A DNA stretch of 8,310 nt from an uncultured bacterium (GTDB lineage Bacteria > Planctomycetota > Phycisphaerae > Phycisphaerales > SM1A02). The position numbers were made by a program, and so were the translations under genes. Positions within the stretch are counted from its first letter, which is position 1. Every line of letters starts with the position of its first letter. The notes below the pieces were generated by a model, which searched no databases, had not been told where the DNA came from, and was given only the letters and a program-made list of their open reading frames with translations. The stretch covers positions 1-8,310 of the forward strand of contig CAIPQY010000269.1 of assembly GCA_903867275.1 (NCBI GenBank). Direction: 5' to 3'. Positions 1 through 8,310 of this stretch are shown piece by piece.

Positions 1-846
1 ATCAACCCCATCGGCAGCCCAAGCGGCGGCCCGGCGATCACCTACAACCCCGGCGTCGGCATCCGCGGCACCGACACCTTCACCTACACGCTGAAGGATG
101 CGAGCAACCAGGTTTCGGTGCCCGCCACCGTCACCATCGACGTGAAGCCCGTGCTGTCGCCGTTCACGGGTTTGGCCAACAACGAGCCAGGCCTCAACTC
201 GCGCTTCTACGCGCTCACGAGTCCGACCACACTGCCCGACTTCGCCTCACTCACGCCGTACCAGTACGGCACCGTCAGCCTGCTGGCGTACGGCGGCACC
301 ACCGGCATCTGCGTGGGCAGCAGCCGCGCGGACAATGTCGGAGCCGTGTTCGAAGGCTGGATCCAGGCGGCCACCGAAGGCAACTACACGATGTCGGTCA
401 CCTCGGATGCCGGAAGCCAGCTGTTCATCGATGGGCTGTTGGTGGTCGACAACAATGGCCTTCACACCTACACCGAGAAGACCGGCACGATCTACCTGAA
501 GCCCGGCTTCCACTCGATCCGCATCCCCTTCTTCGAATCGACCGGCACCTGCGGCCTCACCCTGAAGTGGGCCGTGCCGGGCACCACCACCCGGATCACG
601 GTTCCGGCATCGGCCCTGAGCCACGGGGGCCAGTTGCACGATCTGGACGGCTCTGGCGGCGTTGATCTGGGCGATCTGGCCGTGCTGATGCTGGAATTCG
701 GATCCGATTGCAGCCTGAACCCCTGCTACGGCGATCCCAATGGCCAGCAACGGGTCGGCATCGATAGCGCCTGCAGTTGCCCAAGTGACCTTGATGGCAA
801 TGGTTACATCGATTTTGGCGACGTGGCCTTCTTCCTGATGTATTGA
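1..846 (+). CDS. Secreted PA14-domain protein with dockerin-like C-terminus (5' partial)
   Basis: The reading frame is open from the first base, so this is the last 281 residues of a longer protein. The GTG at 118 is an internal Val codon, not a start. Residues 1-49 look like the end of an Ig/cadherin-like repeat (GTDTFTYTLKD at 23-33, then beta-strand V/T-rich sequence). Residues about 64-194 match a PA14-type beta-sandwich, with the hallmark SDAGSQLFIDG at 135-145 and a closing LKW strand; PA14 domains commonly bind carbohydrate. The C-terminus has two calcium-loop repeats, DLDGSGGVDLGD (214-225) and DLDGNGYIDFGD (263-274), separated by a segment with four Cys. This resembles a type I dockerin or the dockerin-like tails common in Planctomycetota exported proteins. 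The protein is probably extracellular or surface-attached, but the signal peptide would lie outside the window. No intrinsic terminator follows it. Its ligand and role are unknown, and it has no evident link to the ribosomal genes downstream. Confidence 0.85.
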   Translation: MNPIGSPSGGPAITYNPGVGIRGTDTFTYTLKDASNQVSVPATVTIDVKPVLSPFTGLANNEPGLNSRFYALTSPTTLPDFASLTPYQYGTVSLLAYGGTTGICVGSSRADNVGAVFEGWIQAATEGNYTMSVTSDAGSQLFIDGLLVVDNNGLHTYTEKTGTIYLKPGFHSIRIPFFESTGTCGLTLKWAVPGTTTRITVPASALSHGGQLHDLDGSGGVDLGDLAVLMLEFGSDCSLNPCYGDPNGQQRVGIDSACSCPSDLDGNGYIDFGDVAFFLMY

Positions 847-877
847 CGGGCACCCCCCGCTCAGCCTCTCGATGGGC

Positions 878-906
878 TTGCGGCCACCCTCGGGTTCCTC
901 TACACT
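878..906 (+). promoter_or_regulatory. Candidate sigma70-type promoter of the rplK operon
   Basis: TTGCGG (878-883) and TACACT (901-906) are separated by exactly 17 nt. They match the -35 and -10 consensus at 3 of 6 and 4 of 6 positions. The predicted start, near 913, would give a leader of about 100 nt before rplK. The site lies just after the upstream stop codon, where an operon promoter is expected. A very similar pair occurs upstream of rpoB. No transcript data support it here. Confidence 0.5.
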
Positions 907-912
907 GCGCGG

Positions 913-1013
913 CTCGAATTCGCACGCCGTCAGAACTACCGAATCGGCGCTGGACTCTTGGCTGAGCCAGCAACGCCCCTTGTGGGGGCCCGACAGGTAG
1001 GAGGTAAGGACCA
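913..1013 (+). promoter_or_regulatory. rplK 5' leader with hairpins and strong SD
   Basis: The presumed untranslated leader can form three small hairpins: CGCCG/CGGCG (925-929 with 945-949), TGGC/GCCA (959-962 with 966-969) and GCCCC/GGGGC (975-979 with 985-989). The last ends about 10 nt before a very strong Shine-Dalgarno, AGGAGGT at 999-1005, which sits 9 nt from the ATG when counted from AGGAGG. In well-studied bacteria the L11 operon leader carries the site where free L1 represses translation, so this is where such a site would be sought. I cannot match it to a known L1-binding consensus by eye. Confidence 0.35.
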
Positions 1014-1439
1014 ATGGCCAAGAAGGTTTCCAAGGTTTTCAAGATCATGGCTCCGGGTGGCAAGGCCACACCGGCTCCGCCACTCGGCCCGGTGCTGGGC
1101 GCCAACGGCGTCAACCCCGGCCAGTTCATCACCCAGTTCAACGAGAAGACCCGCGAGCTGAACGGCCGCGTGGTCGGCTGCATCGTCACGGTGTTCGCCG
1201 ATCGCACGTTCGAGCTCGAGATCAAGTCGAGCCCGGTGAGCGTGATGATCGCCGCGGCCCTGAAGATCGAGAAGGGTTCGGGCCAGCCCAACACCGTGAA
1301 GGTGGGCAAGCTGAGCAAGGACCAGGTCCGCAAGATCGCTGAAGAGAAGTTGAAGGACCTGAACACCACCAGCGTCGAGAGCGCGATGCGCGTGGTCGAA
1401 GGCACTGCCCGAAGCATGGGCGTGACGGTGGAGGCCTGA
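1014..1439 (+). CDS. rplK: 50S ribosomal protein L11
   Basis: This 141-residue protein has the usual L11 length (E. coli 142). L11 binds 23S rRNA in the GTPase-associated region at the base of the L7/L12 stalk and affects elongation-factor function and the stringent response. The N-terminal domain has the proline-rich APPLGPVLG stretch (residues 21-29), the region involved in thiostrepton and micrococcin action, followed by NGVN. The C-terminal RNA-binding domain includes the SGQPN/VGKLS loop and ends with the family signature EGTARSMGV. The start is fixed by MAKKV and by AGGAGGT ideally placed upstream. It is the first gene of the r-protein unit. Its last codons carry the GGAGG that serves as SD for rplA, so the two genes are probably translationally linked. 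secE and nusG, which usually precede it, are absent. Confidence 0.98.
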   Translation: MAKKVSKVFKIMAPGGKATPAPPLGPVLGANGVNPGQFITQFNEKTRELNGRVVGCIVTVFADRTFELEIKSSPVSVMIAAALKIEKGSGQPNTVKVGKLSKDQVRKIAEEKLKDLNTTSVESAMRVVEGTARSMGVTVEA

Positions 1440-1443
1440 TCCC

Positions 1444-2154
1444 ATGAGCATTCCAAGCAAGAAGACCAAGTCGTCGTTCCGCGGTTTCGGCAAGCGCATG
1501 CGCGCCAACCTCGAGAGCAAGCCCGCAAACGCTTTGGCCCCGGCCGAAGCGATCAAGGCCCTTCGCACGTTCAAGGCCCCCAAGTTCGACCAGACGGTGA
1601 ACGTGGTGGTGAACCTCGGCATCGATCCGAAGGCCGCCGATCAGGCGCTTCGCGGCTCGATCGCCATGCCCCACGGCATCGGCCGCAGCGCCCGCGTGGT
1701 GTGCTTCTGCCAGAGCGACAAGGTCGCCGCGGCGAAGGCCGCCGGCGCCGTCGAGGCCGGTGGCGATGAGCTGGTGGCCAAGATCGAGGGCGGATGGATG
1801 GACTTCGACGTGGCCGTGGCCAGTCCCGACATGATGCGTGTGGTCAGCAAGCTCGGCAAGGTGCTCGGACCCAAGGGTCTGATGCCCAGCCCGAAGGCCG
1901 GAACCGTGACGCCCGACGTGGCGGGTGCGGTGAAGGAATACGGCGCCGGCAAGCAGGAGTACCGCAACGATGACGGTGGCAACGTGCACTGCGTCATCGG
2001 CAAGATGAGTTTCAAGGACGAGCAGCTCGTCGCGAACCTCAGCCACTTCATCGCCACCATCGACAAGGCCCGCCCGGCCAGCGTGAAGGGCACCTACCTC
2101 AAGAAGTGCGTGATCAGCGCCGCCATGAGCCCTGGCGTGCTGGTGGTCGCCTGA
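1444..2154 (+). CDS. rplA: 50S ribosomal protein L1
   Basis: This 236-residue protein is full length for L1 (E. coli 234). L1 forms the mobile L1 stalk that handles E-site tRNA, and in many bacteria it represses its own operon mRNA. Family signatures are RGSIAMPHGIGR (about 69-80), the GGWMDFDVAVASPDMM region, LGPKGLMPSPKAGTVTPDVA, and GTYLKKCVISAAMSPGV near the C-terminus. The ATG is 4 nt after the rplK stop. Its SD, GGAGG at 1430-1434, lies inside rplK with 9-nt spacing. The C-terminal RNA-contact triad, usually T-M-G (Thr217-Met218-Gly219 in Thermus L1), reads A227-M228-S229 here. The rest looks intact, so this is probably lineage variation rather than decay. Confidence 0.98.
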   Translation: MSIPSKKTKSSFRGFGKRMRANLESKPANALAPAEAIKALRTFKAPKFDQTVNVVVNLGIDPKAADQALRGSIAMPHGIGRSARVVCFCQSDKVAAAKAAGAVEAGGDELVAKIEGGWMDFDVAVASPDMMRVVSKLGKVLGPKGLMPSPKAGTVTPDVAGAVKEYGAGKQEYRNDDGGNVHCVIGKMSFKDEQLVANLSHFIATIDKARPASVKGTYLKKCVISAAMSPGVLVVA

Positions 2155-2170
2155 ACACGGAGCACCGAAC

Positions 2171-2716
2171 ATGAGCAAGCCAATCAAGCAGATGATCGTC
2201 CGCGAATACCAGAAGCGCTTCGAAGGCGTGGAAGGTGGCGTGTTGGTGGAGATCCGCGGCATGGACGCGGGCACCAACAATCGCATGCGCACCGAATTGG
2301 TGGGCAAGAAGATCCGCGTGAGCGTGGTCAAGAACACTCTGGCGAGCAAGGCCTTCGAAGGCACCGCGCTCGAGTCGCTCTCCAAGTTCCTCAGCGGCCC
2401 CAGCGCCCTGGTGTACGGTGGCGAGAGCGTGGTGGCCCTGGCACGCGAGATCGTGGCGTGGGCCAAGGACAAGGATTCGCTGAAGTTCAAGGCCGCCATC
2501 CTGGATGGCATCACCTTCGAAGGCAAGGCGGGCGTGGAAGCGCTCAGCCAGTACCCCACGCGCGAAGAGGCACAGGCCAAGGTCGTCACCCTGGTGCTGT
2601 CGCCCGGTCGCAAGCTGCTCGGCGCCGTCAAGGGTCCGGGTGGTCGCGTGATGGGCATCGTGAAGGAAATCGAGCGCAAGCTGGAAGCCGGCGAGACCAT
2701 CGCGGCCAAGGCGTGA
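2171..2716 (+). CDS. rplJ: 50S ribosomal protein L10
   Basis: This 181-residue protein is slightly longer than E. coli L10 (165). L10 anchors L7/L12 dimers to the ribosome and, with L11, forms the stalk base that recruits translation GTPases. The N-terminal RNA-binding domain shows the expected GGVLVEIRGMDAGTNNRMR stretch, then VVKNTLASKAFEG (about 54-66) and the SGPSALVY strand. The C-terminal part from about residue 158 is a charged helix (VMGIVKEIERKLEAG) suited to holding L12 dimers. The start has GGAG at 2159-2162, 8 nt from the ATG. The gap from rplA is only 16 nt, too short for the L10-binding leader that precedes rplJ in many bacteria. It is co-directional and presumably co-transcribed with rplK-rplA. 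Confidence 0.97.
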   Translation: MSKPIKQMIVREYQKRFEGVEGGVLVEIRGMDAGTNNRMRTELVGKKIRVSVVKNTLASKAFEGTALESLSKFLSGPSALVYGGESVVALAREIVAWAKDKDSLKFKAAILDGITFEGKAGVEALSQYPTREEAQAKVVTLVLSPGRKLLGAVKGPGGRVMGIVKEIERKLEAGETIAAKA

Positions 2717-2751
2717 CGCATTCTTACTGAACCTTTTCGCCGAGTTCTGAC

Positions 2752-2786
2752 TGGCCCCATCGGGTCAAACGCCGGAAGGTCCGGCG
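2752..2786 (+). promoter_or_regulatory. Two tandem hairpins in the rplJ-rplL gap
   Basis: The 100-nt gap between rplJ and rplL can form two adjacent hairpins. The first is TGGCCC (2752-2757) with GGGTCA (2762-2767), containing one G-U pair and a 4-nt loop. The second is a perfect 7-bp stem, CGCCGGA (2770-2776) with TCCGGCG (2780-2786), with a 3-nt loop. No T-run follows, so this is not a standard intrinsic terminator. The hairpins end 17 nt before the rplL SD (AGGAG at 2804-2808, 8 nt from the ATG). Plausible roles are mRNA processing or stability, or tuning rplL output, because L12 is made in several copies per L10. Confidence 0.4.
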
Positions 2787-2816
2787 CCTCTTGGAACAGG
2801 CACAGGAGTTTGAGAC

Positions 2817-3221
2817 ATGTCCGAGACGAAGACGTTTGATGCGAAGGTGACCAAGATCGGCGACGAGATCGCCAGCCTCTCCCTGAAGGAGGCCGTGGAT
2901 CTGGCTGAGTACATGAAGGACAAGTACGGCATCGAGGCCGCTGCCGGTGGCGCGGTCATGATGGCTGCAGGCGCGGCGGCTGGTGGTGGCGCGGCAGCGG
3001 CCGCGGAACAGACCGAGTTCGACGTGATCCTCGACAACGGCGGCGCGAACAAGATCCAGGTGATCAAGGTCGTCCGCGAGGCGACGGGCCTGGGCCTGAA
3101 GGAAGCCAAGGACCTGGTCGATGGCGCTCCGAAGGCCGTCAAGGAGAAGATCTCCAAGGACGACGCCGACAAGCTGAAGACCGCGCTCGAGGGCGCTGGC
3201 GCCAAGGTCACGATCAAGTAA
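2817..3221 (+). CDS. rplL: 50S ribosomal protein L7/L12
   Basis: L7/L12 is the multi-copy flexible stalk protein that recruits and stimulates EF-Tu, EF-G and other translation GTPases. At 134 residues it is a little longer than E. coli L7/L12 (about 120). Residues about 8-40 form the helical N-terminal dimerisation domain (LSLKEAVDLAEYMKDKYGI). Residues about 41-63 are an Ala/Gly-rich hinge with two Met, which accounts for the extra length. The C-terminal globular domain is highly conserved (TEFDVIL, ATGLGLKEAKDLVD, ISKDDADKLK) and ends GAKVTIK. The start is set by AGGAG at 2804-2808. It ends with TAA, whereas the neighbouring genes end with TGA. A strong terminator follows, so it is probably the last gene of the r-protein unit. 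Confidence 0.98.
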   Translation: MSETKTFDAKVTKIGDEIASLSLKEAVDLAEYMKDKYGIEAAAGGAVMMAAGAAAGGGAAAAAEQTEFDVILDNGGANKIQVIKVVREATGLGLKEAKDLVDGAPKAVKEKISKDDADKLKTALEGAGAKVTIK

Positions 3222-3261
3222 TTGGCGGCGCCACTGCCCCACCAACCAAATCCGAGACCCA

Positions 3262-3300
3262 AGACGGGCCCGGCCTCACGGCTGGGCCCGTTTCCTTTTT
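3262..3300 (+). terminator. Intrinsic terminator after rplL
   Basis: The arms 3264-3275 and 3280-3291 form a 12-bp GC-rich stem (ACGGGCCCGGCC with GGCTGGGCCCGT, one G-U pair) closed by a TCAC loop. The stem can be lengthened slightly by A/G-T pairs at its base, and TTTCCTTTTT follows. This is a convincing Rho-independent terminator. It would separate most r-protein transcription from rpoBC. Confidence 0.85.
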
Positions 3301-3359
3301 GAGGGACGGGGGTCGTTATTGGACTTCCATCGCAGTTCCAATAACGACCCCCGTCCCTC
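3301..3359. repeat. Long palindrome, candidate REP/RAYT-type dispersed element
   Basis: Bases 3301-3323 and 3337-3359 are exact reverse complements over 23 bp, starting GAGGGACGGGGGTCGTTATT, around a 13-nt centre. Bulging T3337 lets the pairing continue (GGACT with AGT-CC), leaving an 8-nt loop. The element begins directly after the T-run of the rplL terminator. It has no T-run of its own on either strand, so it is not a second terminator. A long precise palindrome in a gap between essential genes is typical of small elements mobilised by REP-associated (Y1-type) transposases, but no transposase is present here and only one copy is visible. Short frames translated across it on either strand are not genes. 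Confidence 0.7.
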
Positions 3360-3397
3360 CCACCGCGAAAATATTTCAAGACCGGTGCCTTACCTCG

Positions 3398-3427
3398 TTG
3401 CGGAATTGGCCCGGGTCTTGCTACCCT
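3398..3427 (+). promoter_or_regulatory. Candidate promoter of rpoBC
   Basis: TTGCGG (3398-3403) and TACCCT (3422-3427) are separated by 18 nt, with a predicted start near 3434. The -35 hexamer is identical to the one upstream of rplK, and both -10 regions read TACnCTGC. The location, downstream of the rplL terminator and upstream of a structured rpoB leader, fits an independent rpoBC promoter. The -10 matches consensus at only 3 of 6 positions, so the call rests on position and on the resemblance to the first promoter. Confidence 0.42.
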
Positions 3428-3433
3428 GCAGGA

Positions 3434-3539
3434 CTTGGCGGTGGGCGCAGCCATCTTCGATTTCACGCATTAATCGCAGCGGTTCCTCGGCAGGAACCGC
3501 GTCGGCGTTGGCTGCGCAAACATCTTGGAGCACGGACCC
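3434..3539 (+). promoter_or_regulatory. Structured 5' leader of rpoB
   Basis: The leader can fold into a nested structure. An outer perfect 9-bp stem pairs GCGCAGCCA (3445-3453) with TGGCTGCGC (3509-3517). It is extended by ACGC (3465-3468) with GCGT (3505-3508), past an 11-nt bulge. Inside sits a perfect 9-bp hairpin, GCGGTTCCT (3479-3487) with AGGAACCGC (3492-3500), with a CGGC loop. The outer stem closes about 10 nt before the rpoB SD (GGAG, 3527-3530). No T-run follows, so it does not look like a terminator. It may be a cis-regulatory RNA for RNA-polymerase synthesis; I recognise no known family. Confidence 0.45.
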
Positions 3540-7373
<3,834 letters not shown>

Positions 7374-7434
7374 TTCAAGCAACGCAACGCATCCGTTCCA
7401 GATCCGAACTTCAGCGACACACGAGACCATCGCC

Positions 7435-8310
7435 ATGACCATCGCAAGCGACAACGTCTACGACCGCGTGAACGACTACGGAGCCGTCCGCATCAGCCTC
7501 GCAGGCCCCAACGACATCCGTTCGTGGAGCTTCGGCGAGGTGAAGAAGCCCGAGACCATCAACTACCGCACCTACCGGCCGGAGCGTGATGGTCTGTTCT
7601 GCGAGCGCATCTTCGGACCGGAGCGCGACTACGAGTGCGCCTGCGGCAAGTACAAGGGCACCAAGTACAAGGGCATCATCTGCGACCGTTGCGGCGTCAA
7701 GGTGACCCACAGCCGCGTGCGCCGCAAGCGCATGGGCCACATCAACCTGGCCGCCCCCGTGGTGCACATCTGGTTCTTCAAGGCCATGCCCAGCCGGCTG
7801 GGCAACCTGCTCGAGATGAAGACCAGCGACCTGGAGAAGGTCGTGTACTTCCAGGATTACGTGGTGATCGATCCCGGCAGCACGGATCTGGAGTTCAAGC
7901 AGGTCCTCACCGAAGAAGAGAAGAACGCCGCCGTGGACAAGCACGGCCCCGCCGCCTTCACCGCCATGATGGGCGCCGAGGCGATCCGCGAACTCCTCTC
8001 CCCTCTCAAGCTCGACCTGCATGAGCTCAGCGACGAGCTGCGCGTGAAGCTGGCCGAGACCAAGAGCAAGCAGAAGCAGAAGGACTACTCCAAGCGTCTG
8101 AAGCTGGTGGAGCAGATCAAGGGCAGCAGCAACGATCCGCAGTGGATGGTGCTCGATGTGGTGCCGGTGATCCCGCCCGACCTGCGTCCGCTGGTGATGC
8201 TGGAGAGCGGCAACTTCGCCACCAGCGATCTGAACGACCTGTACCGCCGCATCATCAACCGCAACAACCGCCTGAAGAAGCTGATGGACCTCAACGCGCC
8301 CGAGGTCATC
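7435..8310 (+). CDS. rpoC: DNA-directed RNA polymerase subunit beta' (3' truncated by window)
   Basis: The first 292 codons of the beta' subunit are present and the frame is open to the last base. The N-terminus shows the expected clamp start (WSFGEVKKPETINYRTYRPE). The zinc-binding domain follows, with four Cys at C68, C70, C83 and C86 (CAC...CDRC), then RMGHINLAAPVVHIWFFK. The lid/rudder approach region reads PPDLRPLVMLESGNFATSDL, then NDLYRRIINRNNRLKKL, as in other RpoC proteins. The catalytic NADFDGD motif lies beyond the window. The ATG at 7435 is the only reasonable start in frame. Its SD is weak (GAGA, 7423-7426), unlike the strong sites of the other genes. It is co-transcribed with rpoB. 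Confidence 0.97.
   Translation, partial: MTIASDNVYDRVNDYGAVRISLAGPNDIRSWSFGEVKKPETINYRTYRPERDGLFCERIFGPERDYECACGKYKGTKYKGIICDRCGVKVTHSRVRRKRMGHINLAAPVVHIWFFKAMPSRLGNLLEMKTSDLEKVVYFQDYVVIDPGSTDLEFKQVLTEEEKNAAVDKHGPAAFTAMMGAEAIRELLSPLKLDLHELSDELRVKLAETKSKQKQKDYSKRLKLVEQIKGSSNDPQWMVLDVVPVIPPDLRPLVMLESGNFATSDLNDLYRRIINRNNRLKKLMDLNAPEVI

Noticed and set aside
118..120. GTG at 118 as start of the PA14 gene
   Set aside because: The same frame is open to base 1 with Ig-like sequence upstream, and no SD precedes this codon.
847..859. CGGG/CCCG mini-hairpin after the PA14 stop as a terminator
   Set aside because: It has only four base pairs and no T-run.
247..1014. Minus-strand open frame over the PA14 gene and rplK leader
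   Set aside because: The plus-strand frame has clear PA14 and calcium-loop motifs. The antisense product is compositionally biased and runs through the promoter region.
1222..2760. 512-codon minus-strand open frame across rplK-rplA-rplJ
   Set aside because: It is a shadow of three conserved ribosomal genes in GC-biased sequence, with low-complexity composition and no family resemblance.
3301..3359. Palindrome as a second or bidirectional terminator
   Set aside because: No T-run follows the stem on either strand. The T-run before it belongs to the rplL terminator.

Overview
The window is a core-genome segment of a GC-rich bacterium. It carries the ribosomal-protein genes rplK, rplA, rplJ and rplL, then rpoB and the start of rpoC, all on the + strand. 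It opens with the 3' end of an unrelated gene for a secreted protein. That protein has an Ig/cadherin-like segment, a PA14-type domain and a C-terminal dockerin-like pair of calcium loops. This architecture is frequent in Planctomycetota, especially Phycisphaerae, and is the main reason for suggesting that lineage. The ribosomal and polymerase proteins are compatible with it but do not prove it.

Layout: 1-846 is the partial PA14/dockerin-like gene. 847-1013 is a promoter and leader region with a strong Shine-Dalgarno (SD) sequence. 1014-3221 holds rplK-rplA-rplJ-rplL, with tight spacing up to rplJ and a 100-nt hairpin-bearing gap before rplL. 3222-3539 is an unusually busy gap. It contains an intrinsic terminator (3262-3300), a long near-perfect palindrome abutting it (3301-3359), a second candidate promoter (3398-3427) and a foldable rpoB leader with nested 9-bp stems (3445-3517). 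rpoB follows from an ATG at 3540 to 7373, and rpoC starts at 7435 and runs off the window.

The four ribosomal proteins belong to the 50S factor-binding region: L11 and L10-(L12)n form the GTPase-associated centre and L1 forms the L1 stalk. RpoB and RpoC are the two large subunits that form the polymerase active site. In many bacteria these genes share one transcript with read-through or attenuation. Here the terminator and separate promoter suggest largely independent r-protein and RNA-polymerase units. Both candidate promoters share a TTGCGG -35 and a TACnCTGC -10 region. The usual secE-nusG neighbours are absent upstream of rplK.

I see no new multi-gene system. The points most worth a second look are non-coding: the 3301-3359 palindrome (a candidate dispersed REP/RAYT-type element), the rpoB leader fold, the rplJ-rplL hairpins and the lack of room for a canonical L10 leader. 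Two protein details also stand out: substitutions in the L1 RNA-binding triad and in the RpoB rifampicin pocket.
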